A DNA stretch of 64,000 bases. Origin: Ramlibacter paludis (GTDB lineage: Bacteria > Pseudomonadota > Gammaproteobacteria > Burkholderiales > Burkholderiaceae_C). The stretch covers positions 744,001 through 808,000 of the forward strand of contig NZ_JAKLTM010000001.1 of NCBI RefSeq assembly GCF_022012305.1, given 5' to 3'. Below are positions 1 to 7,638 of the stretch, in pieces. How positions within the stretch are numbered: position 1 is the first letter of the stretch; the number at the start of each line of letters is the position of its first letter. Below the pieces are notes generated by a model. It ran no database searches. It worked only from the letters and a program-made list of their open reading frames with translations, and was not told the origin of the DNA. A program made the position numbers and the translations under genes.

Positions 1-2
1 AG

Positions 3-947
3 AAGCAGGCGATCCCGCCGCTGGACTCCGCGCTCGATTCGACCTTCGGCGAGCGCTACACCCTGGGTGAATTCCACGACTGCCTGCGCGCGGCCATCCA
101 GCAGGCGATCATCCGGCTCGACGCGATCAGCAAGCTGGCGGTGGACAAGCCGCCGCAGGCCGCCGCGCCGGAGGCGGCGCCCGAACCGACCCCGGCCCCA
201 ACGGCAGCACCGACCCCTGCGCCGACGCCAGCCCCCACGCCCGAACCGACGCCCGCGCCGACCCCTGCGCCAACGCCCGCGCCAACGCCGGCGCCGACAC
301 CAGCCCCCACGCCAGCGCCCACACCGGCCCCCACGCCCGCGCCTACCCCGAAGCCCACCCCCGCTCCGACGCCGGCCCCGACTCCCAAGCCGACCCCGGC
401 CCCCACACCGGCCCCGACGCCGAAGCCGACCCCCGCGCCGACCCCCGCGCCGACTCCGGCGCCGACTCCGGCGCCCACCCCCAAGCCCACGGCCGCGCCC
501 GCCCCTGCCGCGACCCCCGCTCCTGCCCCGAAAGCCTCCATGTCCGCTCCCGTTCCCGCCGCGGCCCCCGGCCGCACGCCGCGCATCGCGATCGTCTGCC
601 GCGACGACAACAACGGCGAAGCGGTCACCACCTTCATCGCCGAACTCGGGCTCGAGCCGGTGATCAGCCAGGAACCCGGCGCCGACGGCGCTTCGCTCGA
701 AGTGCTGGAGCGCCTGCGCGAGGCCGACTTCGCGCTGGTGCTGCAGGCCGAGCGCCAGATCGAGATCGGCTTCCTGCTGGCGACGCTCGGCCGCGCGAAG
801 GTGTTCGTGCTGCAAACCGGCGAGGGCCCCGCTGCGCTGTCCGGCCTGGCGCACCACACCATCGAGGACAGCGGCGTCTGGCGCCTGCTGCTGGCCCGCG
901 CGATGAAGCAGGCCGGCCTGGAAGTCGACCTCAACCGCGCGCTCTGA
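3..947 (+). CDS. TIR-like domain protein with long Pro-Thr-Pro-Ala linker (5' truncated by window edge)
   Basis: The reading frame is open from the first bases, so the true start lies before the window; 314 residues are visible. There are three parts: about 55 residues of ordinary, probably helical sequence, a linker of about 115 residues made almost only of [14 protein letters not shown] units, and a 126-residue C-terminal domain. That domain starts RIAIVCRDD, continues with [22 protein letters not shown] and [12 protein letters not shown], and ends [18 protein letters not shown]. This order matches the TIR-like predicted nucleotide-binding family (Pfam PF10137, as in Cap12/Pycsar-type effectors), including the Glu of the FELG-like motif (codon 762-764). 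The segment before that Glu is shorter than usual in the family. The family assignment is recalled, not searched. NADase or immune function is inference, and the missing N-terminus limits the call. Confidence 0.65.
   Translation, partial: KQAIPPLDSALDSTFGERYTLGEFHDCLRAAIQQAIIRLDAISKLAVDKPPQAAAPEAAPEPTPAPTAAPTPAPTPAPTPEPTPAPTPAPTPAPTPAPTPAPTPAPTPAPTPAPTPKPTPAPTPAPTPKPTPAPTPAPTPKPTPAPTPAPTPAPTPAPTPKPTAAPAPAATPAPAPKASMSAPVPAAAPGRTPRIAIVCRDDNNGEAVTTFIAELGLEPVISQEPGADGASLEVLERLREADFALVLQAERQIEIGFLLATLGRAKVFVLQTGEGPAALSGLAHHTIEDSGVWRLLLARAMKQAGLEVDLNRAL
180..530 (+). repeat. Pro-Thr-Pro-Ala coding repeat
   Basis: This is a degenerate 12-base tandem repeat encoding PTPA, with PTPK and PEPT variants, inside the TIR-like gene. 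Codon choice for Pro, Thr and Ala varies between units (ccc/ccg, acc/acg/aca), so this is not a fresh perfect expansion. The encoded segment should be an extended proline-rich spacer. The opposite strand has long false open frames rich in Gly-Val-Gly-Ala because of it. Confidence 0.9.
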
Positions 948-1064
948 ATCCGGCCCATTCTTGAGGGCCGGTTAACAATGCCTTGAATCCCGGGCTGGTC
1001 GTCCACTGCGCTTTTCCCTAAAGTGACGTGCCATACGACGGCATAGACCCGCAGGAGACAAGCA

Positions 1065-2015
1065 ATGAAGCGACTGATTTCGGCCCTCGGCCTGGCCTTG
1101 CTGGCACCCCTGGCCATGGCCCAGGCCTGCCCAGAAAAAAACCTGCAGTACTGGCAGGCCTTCCCGCCCGGCGGCGAGTCCGACCTGTCGGCCCGCCACC
1201 AGCAGCTGGTGCTGCACAAGAAGTGCCCCGGCATCGAGACGATCATCCAGTACAAGGCCGGCGCCGGCGGCGCGCTGATGTGGTCGCAGATGAACCAGCT
1301 GCCGGCCGACGGCCTGAACGTGGTGGGCGTCAACCTGCCGCACATCGTGTTCCAGCCGATCCAGGGCGACGTGCAGTACAAGACCGGCGACGTCGTTCCG
1401 GTGTACTGGTTCCACTTCACGCCGGACATCTTGGTGGTCAACGCCAAGAGCCCGATCAAGAACTTCCAGGAGTTCCTGGCCGCCGCCAAGGCCAACCCCG
1501 GCAAGCTGAGCCTGGCCGGCTCCGGCCAGTACTCCGCCAACCACGCGGCGCACGAGCGCCTCGATGCCGCCTTCGGCGTGAAGACGCTGTACGTGCCCTT
1601 CAAGGGCACCGGCGACCTCGCCGCTTCGGTGATCGGCGCCCAGGTCGACGGCGCCATGACGTACACCCCCTTCGCCATCGCCAACATGGACAAGGGCGTG
1701 CGCCCGCTGGCCGTCGCGATGGAGAAGCGCCACCCCCTGATGCCCAACGTGCCCACCTTCAAGGAGCTGGGCGTGGACTGGGTCGATGGCGCCTACCGCG
1801 GCATCGGCATGCCCAAGTCGACGCCGCCGGAAGCGCGCAAGCGCATCTCCGACATGTGGCGCAGCATGAACAACGACGCCGAGATGAAGGAGCTGGCGGC
1901 CAAGAGCGGCTTCGAGCTGGTGAACGTCGGCGTCGAGCAGATGGATGCCTTCATGGCGGACAAGACCAAGCTGTACACCGAAGGTGCCGCCCGCATGGGC
2001 CTGGGCAAGAAGTAG
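1065..2015 (+). CDS. Bug/TctC-family periplasmic solute-binding protein
   Basis: This 316-residue protein has a typical signal peptide (KR, then a hydrophobic stretch ending AMAQA). It follows the Bug (TctC) pattern: [13 protein letters not shown] near the mature N-terminus, [14 protein letters not shown], the mid-protein segment [38 protein letters not shown], and [11 protein letters not shown]. Such proteins bind carboxylates for tripartite tricarboxylate transporters. A Shine-Dalgarno sequence (ggagac) lies 6-7 bases before the ATG. No permease is adjacent; a tctB-tctA pair lies 53 kb away in this window. The ligand cannot be told from sequence. A hairpin terminator follows directly, so it is probably a single-gene unit. 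Confidence 0.93.
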   Translation: MKRLISALGLALLAPLAMAQACPEKNLQYWQAFPPGGESDLSARHQQLVLHKKCPGIETIIQYKAGAGGALMWSQMNQLPADGLNVVGVNLPHIVFQPIQGDVQYKTGDVVPVYWFHFTPDILVVNAKSPIKNFQEFLAAAKANPGKLSLAGSGQYSANHAAHERLDAAFGVKTLYVPFKGTGDLAASVIGAQVDGAMTYTPFAIANMDKGVRPLAVAMEKRHPLMPNVPTFKELGVDWVDGAYRGIGMPKSTPPEARKRISDMWRSMNNDAEMKELAAKSGFELVNVGVEQMDAFMADKTKLYTEGAARMGLGKK

Positions 2016-2032
2016 CTTCGGCGCTCTCCTAC

Positions 2033-2056
2033 AAAGGCCGCCTCCGGGCGGCCTTT
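2033..2056 (+). terminator. Hairpin terminator after the Bug-family gene
   Basis: A perfect 10-bp stem (AAAGGCCGCC / GGCGGCCTTT) with a 4-base loop begins 18 bases after the stop codon. The left arm starts with AAA and the right arm ends with TTT, but there is no longer U tract. The first possible start of the next gene lies only 4 bases beyond, so the hairpin may also limit ribosome access there. Confidence 0.7.
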
Positions 2057-2059
2057 ACC

Positions 2060-2638
2060 ATGGTGCGCACCATGATGCCCCACGCGCAGGTGCCCCACAG
2101 CGAACGGGCGCTCCTCCTCATCGACTTCATCAACCCGCTGGACTTCCCCGGCGCGGAAAAGCTGGCGGCACCGGCGTTGCGCGCTGCCAAGGCCGCAGCG
2201 AAGCTGCGCGACCGCTGCGACCGGCAGGGCATCGCGGTGGTCTATTGCAACGACAACTACGGCGTCTGGCAGTCCGACTTCCACAGCCTGGTCTCGCAGC
2301 TGACCGGCCGCGACGGCGAGGCCGGCGAGATCGCGCGCCTGCTGGCGCCGCGCGCCACCGACCTCACGCTGCTGAAGCCGCGCCACTCGGCCTTCTATTG
2401 CTCGCCGCTGGAGCTGGTGCTGCGCGAGATGGAGGCGAAGGAGCTTTTCGTCTGCGGCCTGGCGGCCGACATGTGCGTGCAGCTGACGGCGGCGGACGCC
2501 TTCATGCGCGGCTTCAAGGTCTGGGCGCCGGCCGACTGCACCGCGGCGGAAACGCCGGGCGCGAAGGCGGCGGCGATGAAGCACATGGCCACCGTGCTGA
2601 AGTGCGATGTGCGGGCTTCGACGGCGCGGCGGAAGTAG
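2060..2638 (+). CDS. Isochorismatase-like cysteine hydrolase
   Basis: This 192-residue protein has the fold signature and catalytic triad of the isochorismatase-like hydrolases: Asp22 in LLLIDFINP, Lys106 in LLKPRHSAF, and Cys139 in CGLAADMCV, followed by the usual AADAFMRGFKVW-PADC segment. Members hydrolyse small amides, carbamates or vinyl ethers such as nicotinamide, N-carbamoyl compounds and isochorismate; the substrate here is unknown. Starts are possible at 2060 (ATG GTG) or at 2072/2075 (ATG ATG). None has a good Shine-Dalgarno sequence, and 2060 touches the preceding terminator. It ends convergently, 9 bases from the minus-strand thioesterase gene. Confidence 0.88.
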   Translation: MVRTMMPHAQVPHSERALLLIDFINPLDFPGAEKLAAPALRAAKAAAKLRDRCDRQGIAVVYCNDNYGVWQSDFHSLVSQLTGRDGEAGEIARLLAPRATDLTLLKPRHSAFYCSPLELVLREMEAKELFVCGLAADMCVQLTAADAFMRGFKVWAPADCTAAETPGAKAAAMKHMATVLKCDVRASTARRK

Positions 2639-2647
2639 CCGCGCCCC

Positions 2648-3067
2648 TTACTCGCAGAGCCTGCGGATCTCCTCCGGCGCCGGCACGGCGCGGATGCCGG
2701 TGGCATCGCCTTCCTTGCGCGCCGCGAAGATGCGCACTTCCTCGCACTCCATGATCGCGTCATCGCCCCGGACGATGCGGTAACGCTGCACGAAACTCTT
2801 GCCGCGCCACTCGGCGACGCTCACGTGGATCTGCAGCACGTCGCCGTAGCTGGCGGTCTTCATGAACTTCGCGTGCGTGTCGACCAGCGGGGTGCCGATC
2901 ACGCCCCACAGCTTCTCCGTCTCGTTCCAGTCCGGCACGCCGCACGCGATGAAGAAGTGCCGCGAGGCCGCGTCGATCCAGCGGAAGAAGTTGGGAAACC
3001 AGACGATGCGCGCCGGGTCGCAGTCGCCGAACTCGACGCGCTGGGTGTAGACGATTTCCTTGGCCAT
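2648..3067 (-). CDS. 4-hydroxybenzoyl-CoA-type acyl-CoA thioesterase (hotdog fold)
   Basis: This 139-residue protein closely resembles the 4-hydroxybenzoyl-CoA thioesterase of Pseudomonas sp. CBS3 as I recall it. It has VEFGDCDPARIVWFPNFFRW, with the nucleophile-position Asp17 at the same number, then DAASRHFFIACG, TASYGDVLQI and KSFVQRYRIVR. Members hydrolyse aryl- or arylacyl-CoA to the free acid. It is the last gene of the minus-strand cluster, 2 bases after the dctM stop codon. That supports a role in releasing an acid from an aryl-CoA made by the upstream indolepyruvate-type oxidoreductase, or in preventing CoA trapping. The actual substrate is inferred. Confidence 0.88.
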   Translation of the reverse strand: MAKEIVYTQRVEFGDCDPARIVWFPNFFRWIDAASRHFFIACGVPDWNETEKLWGVIGTPLVDTHAKFMKTASYGDVLQIHVSVAEWRGKSFVQRYRIVRGDDAIMECEEVRIFAARKEGDATGIRAVPAPEEIRRLCE

Positions 3068-3069
3068 GG

Positions 3070-4371
3070 TCAGCCCATTTTCCCCGGAAGCCAGAGCGCG
3101 ATGATCGGGAAGGAGATCAGCACGACCAGGCGGAACAGGTCGGTGGCCACGAAGGGCAGCACGCCCTTGAAGATGGTGGTGAAGCTCACGTCCTGCACCA
3201 CGCTCTTGATCACGAACACGTTCATGCCCACCGGCGGATGGATCAGCCCGAGTTCCACCGTCATCACGATGATCACGCCGAACCAGATGGGGTCGAAGCC
3301 CAGCTGCGTGATCACGGGGAAGATGATCGGCACGGTCAGGATGATCATCGCCATGGCGTCCATCAGGCAGCCGAGCACCAAGTACATGATCATGATCATG
3401 GCCAGCACGCCGTAGCGGCCTATGCCCAGCGCCGTCAGGAACTCGGTCAGCTTCTGCGGCGTCTGCGTGATGGTCAGGAAGTAGCCGAACATCAGCGCGC
3501 CGATCAGCACGGTGAACACGGCGGCCGCCGTGCGCGTGGCCGAGAGCAGCGCTTCCTTGATCTTGGCGCGATCGAGCTTGCCGCGGATCAGTCCCAGCAG
3601 GAAGGCGCCGCTGGCGCCCACGCCGCCCGCTTCCGTCGGCGTGAAGAAGCCGCCGTACAGGCCGCCGATCACGAACAGGAACAGCACCAGCGGCGCCCAG
3701 ACGTTCTTCAGGTCCACCACGCGCTCGCTCCAGGGCTTGGCTTCGCCGCGCGGCAGCCAGTCGGGGCGCACCTTGACGATGATCATGATGGTGACCACGT
3801 ACAGCAGCATCGCGAACAGGCCCGGGATCACGCCGGCCATGAACAGCTTGCCGATGTCCTGCTGCGTCAGGATGGCGTACACCGCCAGCACCGTCGAGGG
3901 CGGCAGCATCGCGCCCAGCGTGCCGCCGGCCGCGATCACCCCGGTGGAGAAGGACTGCGGGTAGCCGAAGCGGCGCATTTCCGGGTAGGCCACGCTGGAG
4001 AACGTGGCCGCCGTCGCGACCGAGGAGCCGCAGATGGCGGCAAAGCCGCCGCAGGCCAGCACGGTGGCGACGCCGAGGCCGCCGCGCAGGTGCCCGATCA
4101 GCGAGTTGGCCGCCTTGAACAGCTCGCGGCTCACGCCGGAGACCGAAACGAAGGCGCCCATCAGCATGAACATGGGGATCACGCCGAAGGTGTAGTCGGT
4201 GACCGTGCGCATCGAGGTCTGGCCGACCAGTTTCAGCGCCGGGGCGAAGCCGGTGAGGTAGCCGTAGCCGGTGATGCCGACCAGGCCCATGGCCATGCCG
4301 ACGGGCACCCGCAGCAGCATCAGCGCGAACAGGGCAATGAACCCGGTCAGGGCGACGAGATCGTTGCTCAT
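3070..4371 (-). CDS. dctM: TRAP transporter large permease subunit (DctM type)
   Basis: This 433-residue, strongly hydrophobic protein has about 12 membrane segments and the usual DctM features: LLRVPVGMAMGLVG near the N-terminus, GVIPMFMLMGAFVSVSG, CGGFAAICGSSVATAATF, GTLGAMLPPSTVLAVYA, and GLIHPPVGMNVFVIKSV near the end. It is the ion-coupled transport subunit of a TRAP system. Its ATG overlaps the dctQ stop codon in an ATGA, so translation is coupled. Substrate choice is set by the DctP partner encoded upstream. Confidence 0.95.
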   Translation of the reverse strand: MSNDLVALTGFIALFALMLLRVPVGMAMGLVGITGYGYLTGFAPALKLVGQTSMRTVTDYTFGVIPMFMLMGAFVSVSGVSRELFKAANSLIGHLRGGLGVATVLACGGFAAICGSSVATAATFSSVAYPEMRRFGYPQSFSTGVIAAGGTLGAMLPPSTVLAVYAILTQQDIGKLFMAGVIPGLFAMLLYVVTIMIIVKVRPDWLPRGEAKPWSERVVDLKNVWAPLVLFLFVIGGLYGGFFTPTEAGGVGASGAFLLGLIRGKLDRAKIKEALLSATRTAAAVFTVLIGALMFGYFLTITQTPQKLTEFLTALGIGRYGVLAMIMIMYLVLGCLMDAMAMIILTVPIIFPVITQLGFDPIWFGVIIVMTVELGLIHPPVGMNVFVIKSVVQDVSFTTIFKGVLPFVATDLFRLVVLISFPIIALWLPGKMG

Positions 4372-4889
4372 TCCATGGCTTTCTGTTCGAAGTGCTCGTC
4401 GTGCAGCGCTTCCGGCTTGAAGACCAGGCGCCAGGTGCGGATCGCGATCAGGATCACGGCGCAGACGTCGCCTATCCACGCCACGGCGTAGAAGGGCCAG
4501 GTCGGGATGTTCAGGTCGTAGGTGAGCACGTGGTCGGTGAAAGTGCCGCGCACCTTGTCGAACAGCATGGCCGTCTGCACCGTCACCACGAACAGCAGCA
4601 CCAGCGTGGCGAAGACGTCGATCAGGCGCTTCTTGTTCCTGCCCACCGCGGCCCAGACCAGGTCCACCGTGATGTGGCCGCCGCGGTAGCTGGTGGCGGC
4701 GATGCCCCAGAAGATCAGGATGCCCAGCAGCATGCGGCCGAAGTCGTACGAGTCGGGGATCGACGTGCTGAAGAACTTGCGCAGCAGCACGTTGACGAAG
4801 ATGTTGAGCGCGACGATCCCCACGAAGATGGCGGCGAGCCATTCGATCGTGTTGATGAAGCGGTCGGCGAAGTTCTGTTTCTTGTCCAT
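4368..4889 (-). CDS. dctQ: TRAP transporter small permease subunit (DctQ type)
   Basis: This 173-residue protein has four membrane segments and the DctQ pattern, including the conserved stretch YRGGHITVDLVW after the second helix. The start at MDKKQ was chosen because an upstream in-frame ATG (4928) would add 13 residues of unrelated sequence lying against the dctP end. It lies 64 bases after dctP and overlaps dctM by ATGA. DctQ stabilises or docks the DctP-DctM complex in the inner membrane. Confidence 0.93.
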   Translation of the reverse strand: MDKKQNFADRFINTIEWLAAIFVGIVALNIFVNVLLRKFFSTSIPDSYDFGRMLLGILIFWGIAATSYRGGHITVDLVWAAVGRNKKRLIDVFATLVLLFVVTVQTAMLFDKVRGTFTDHVLTYDLNIPTWPFYAVAWIGDVCAVILIAIRTWRLVFKPEALHDEHFEQKAME

Positions 4890-4953
4890 GGCGCCGCGTG
4901 TGAAAAGGGCCGGCGTACCGAGTGGCACGCCGGCCCGGGTCAGGTCCGGAAGG

Positions 4954-5991
4954 TTACAGCGCGGACTTGTACTTGCCCAGGCTGGCCTTGAACGAGTCGA
5001 GCACCTGCTTGGGGTCGCCGCCGGCCTTCTTCACGCCGTCGGCCCACTGCACTTCCACCGGCTGCACCGCGGTGCGCCAGGCGGTGAGCTGGTCGGGCGT
5101 GAGCTTGTAGACCTCGTGGCCCGCCTCGGCGGCGATCTTGGCGCGGCCGGCGATCTCGAAATCGGCCCAGGCGCTGCCGATCTTCTCGGCCCATTCGCTG
5201 GTGCAGTGGTCGTCGATCACCTTCTTCTGCGCCGCCGACATGGCGTTGTACTTGTCGTTGTTCATCACCCAGACGAAGGGCGTGACGTACAGCGGAACGT
5301 CCATGTGGTACTTCACCACCTTGTCGATGCCGAACAGGTTGAGCGAGCCCCAGGGGAAGGTGATCGCCTCGGCGACGCCGCGCTCCAGCATGTCGCGCGC
5401 TTCCGGCGCCGACGACTGCACGTTGGTGCCGCCCAGCGTGGTGACCATCTGGCCGATGGTGCTGGTGGCCGGGCGGATCTTCATGCCCTTGATCTCGGTA
5501 GGCAGCACCACCTTCTTCTTCGAGTGCAGCGCGCCCGGGTCGTGGGCGAAGGCGAAGCAGAAATGCACGTCCTTCATTTCCTTCGCCGCGTACTGGCGGT
5601 ACCAGGAATCGATGGCGGCGGAACCGGCCTTGGCGTTGCTCACCATGAAGGGCAGCGACGAGGCCGCGAAGACGGGGAAGCGGCCCGGCTGGTAGCCCGG
5701 GTTCACGTACGAGAAGTCGCTGATGCCGTCGCGCGCCATGTCGTAGTGGTCGAAGGCCTTGCCCAGCTGCTCGGAGGGGAACAGCGTGGAGGTGATGGTG
5801 CCGCCGGACTGCTTCTTGATGTCCTCGGCCCAGGCGGCCAGCGCCGGGTTCAACGCGTGCTGCGCGGGCACCCAGCTGGAAAGCTTGAGCGCCACGGGCT
5901 TGTCCTGCGCCTGCACGGCGCCGGTGGCGAGGGCCAGCGCCGCGGCGAGGGCCAGGGCGGCCGGTTGGAACGGGGAAAGGCGCTTGTTCAT
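4954..5991 (-). CDS. dctP: TRAP transporter solute-binding protein (DctP family)
   Basis: This 345-residue periplasmic protein has a signal peptide ending AVQAQ, then a DctP-fold body: LSSWVPAQHALNP, SGGTITSTLFPSEQLGKA, a mid-domain KGMKIRPATSTIGQMVTTLGG with the conserved Arg that pairs with a carboxylate ligand in many members, and WGSLNLFGIDKVVKYH. It belongs to the variants used for aromatic or 2-oxo acids rather than the classic C4-dicarboxylate form, which is inference from context. A good Shine-Dalgarno sequence (GGAGA) lies 6 bases before ATG. A 12-base AT-rich palindrome sits in the 57-base gap upstream. Confidence 0.92.
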   Translation of the reverse strand: MNKRLSPFQPAALALAAALALATGAVQAQDKPVALKLSSWVPAQHALNPALAAWAEDIKKQSGGTITSTLFPSEQLGKAFDHYDMARDGISDFSYVNPGYQPGRFPVFAASSLPFMVSNAKAGSAAIDSWYRQYAAKEMKDVHFCFAFAHDPGALHSKKKVVLPTEIKGMKIRPATSTIGQMVTTLGGTNVQSSAPEARDMLERGVAEAITFPWGSLNLFGIDKVVKYHMDVPLYVTPFVWVMNNDKYNAMSAAQKKVIDDHCTSEWAEKIGSAWADFEIAGRAKIAAEAGHEVYKLTPDQLTAWRTAVQPVEVQWADGVKKAGGDPKQVLDSFKASLGKYKSAL

Positions 5992-6029
5992 GTCTGTCTC
6001 CTGCAGGTTGGTGTCTCGAAAATCGATTA

Positions 6030-6041
6030 CGTTATATAACG
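6030..6041. promoter_or_regulatory. Candidate operator upstream of dctP
   Basis: CGTTATATAACG is a perfect 12-base palindrome in the short gap between the iorB stop codon and the dctP start. It lies in the most AT-rich patch of the neighbourhood (6011-6045). Such a site could bind a MarR-, GntR- or TetR-type dimer, or hold the -10 region of an internal promoter (TATAAC on the minus strand). No regulator gene is adjacent. Function is inferred from symmetry and position only. Confidence 0.45.
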
Positions 6042-6048
6042 AAGCTGT

Positions 6049-7638
6049 TCATGCAGCCTTGGTGGTTTCACCGAGCTTGGGCTTGCGCATCCAGCGGATC
6101 GGCACCGCCTTGACGGGCCGCGGCGGCGCGCCGTGCTGCACCAGCGTGGCGTCGAGCGCCTTGCCGGCGTCGTCGGCCAGTGCGGCCTCGCGCGCGGCGC
6201 GCACCGCGGCGGCCGCATCGGCGGCGTGGGCCAGGTGGTCCAGCACGTGCAGCAGGTTCTCCTTGCCGCGTTCGTTGGTGACGCCGTAGCCCTTGATCAG
6301 GCGGCCGCACAGCGCGATCTCGTGTCCGAGCTGCCAGTCACGGCGCGTGCCTTGCACCACGCCTTGCAGCCACTTCTCGATCATCTGCTGTTCCACGGCG
6401 TAGCGGCTGCCGCGCACGCGCAGCCACTTGAGCGAGGCCAGGGTGCGCAGCGACAGCATGCCGAGCACGCTGTGGGTGCCGACCTTCAGCGGCAGTGCCC
6501 AGGGTTGCCTGCCGTCGGACACGCGCTTGCGGTCCCAGGCCACCAGCCTGCCGGCGAAAGCCGGCGGCAGCAGCGCGGCGAACTCGGGCACGCCGGGCTT
6601 GAAGTGGTCGTACAGCTTGAGCAGGTCGGCGTCGCCCAGCTTCACCTCGCCCTTGACGCGCGACCAGCGCGAGGCCCGGCTCTTGAGGTCGGCCACGCGC
6701 ACGATGTCGTCGAAAGCCATCCACAGCGCCAGCCAGCGGGCCATCTCGCGCGTGGTGGCGTGGCCGCGCGCTTCGGCCGGATCGGCCTCGCGCTCGGCGG
6801 CCAGCACCTGCTGCAGGCGCTGCACGTAGAGCTCGGCGTAGTCGCGGCCCTGGTATTCGAGCAGGCGGGCGTAGCCCAGGCCGAACATCTCGTGCACCGA
6901 TGCCGGGAAGTGGGCGGCGTGATGCGGCGGCGAGGCCTGCGGCGCGAGCGTGCCGGCCGGGTCAAGCTGCGGCGCCAGCACCTGCGCGACGAAGTCGCTC
7001 TGCGCCTTGCCTTGCGCCACGATCTCGAAGGCCCTGGCAAAGCCGCGCAGGCTGGCTTCGGCGCCCTTGCCGCCGGCCTTCACCACGGCTTCGTAGTCCT
7101 CGCGCTTGAACGGGAACAGGCCGCTGCCCGCGATCGCGCCCAGCATGACGGCGCTGACGACCGTTCCGGCCTCCTTTGCGATGGCGGCCATGTCGAACAC
7201 CTGGTGCGCGCGGCTGAACTGGCGCACCAGCTTCAGCAGGTCGGCGTCGTCGGCGCGGCCGTCGGCCATCTGCATGCGTTCCTGCGTGGTCAGGGTGCGC
7301 GCCGAGGAGGTGATGACCAGCGTGCGCTCGGGCGAGGGCAGGCCGTTGCCGACCTGGCGCGCCGTCTCCAGCAACTCGGAAGAGATCATCGCGTCGAGCG
7401 CGCCCGGCACGGGGTTCAGGCTGAACACCGGACGCCGGCCGGCGAGTTCCGCCAGGGTCGCCGGGAACACCTCGATGTAGTAGGTGGTCGCGCCGGTGCG
7501 CTGCGCCACGCCGGGAATCGACGTGGCCTGCGCGGGATAGCCGGCGTGGCGGGCGATGTCGACAAGCCATTCGGTCAGCACGCCGCCGCCTTCGCCGCCC
7601 AGGGCGCAGATCAGCAGGGAGATCGGTTTCTGTTTCAT
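6049..7638 (-). CDS. iorB: Indolepyruvate oxidoreductase beta-type subunit, long form
   Basis: The 529-residue product starts MKQKPISLLICALGGEGGGVL, the nucleotide/CoA-domain opening of 2-oxoacid:acceptor oxidoreductase gamma-type subunits. SIPGVAQRTGATTYYIEVFP and VSAVMLGAIAGSGLFPF follow. The first 190 or so residues cover this known domain. The remaining 330 form a helical C-terminal extension typical of the long IorB proteins of aerobic Proteobacteria. Its ATG overlaps the iorA stop codon (ATGA). With IorA it should decarboxylate an arylpyruvate or other 2-oxo acid to the acyl-CoA; the electron acceptor is unknown. Confidence 0.85.
   Translation of the reverse strand: MKQKPISLLICALGGEGGGVLTEWLVDIARHAGYPAQATSIPGVAQRTGATTYYIEVFPATLAELAGRRPVFSLNPVPGALDAMISSELLETARQVGNGLPSPERTLVITSSARTLTTQERMQMADGRADDADLLKLVRQFSRAHQVFDMAAIAKEAGTVVSAVMLGAIAGSGLFPFKREDYEAVVKAGGKGAEASLRGFARAFEIVAQGKAQSDFVAQVLAPQLDPAGTLAPQASPPHHAAHFPASVHEMFGLGYARLLEYQGRDYAELYVQRLQQVLAAEREADPAEARGHATTREMARWLALWMAFDDIVRVADLKSRASRWSRVKGEVKLGDADLLKLYDHFKPGVPEFAALLPPAFAGRLVAWDRKRVSDGRQPWALPLKVGTHSVLGMLSLRTLASLKWLRVRGSRYAVEQQMIEKWLQGVVQGTRRDWQLGHEIALCGRLIKGYGVTNERGKENLLHVLDHLAHAADAAAAVRAAREAALADDAGKALDATLVQHGAPPRPVKAVPIRWMRKPKLGETTKAA

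Noticed and set aside
56..1762. 568-residue minus-strand frame rich in Gly-Val-Gly-Ala, resembling a structural repeat protein
   Set aside because: It is the complement of the PTPA-coding repeat and of the Bug-family gene. It spans two well-supported plus-strand genes, and its repeat is only a codon shadow.
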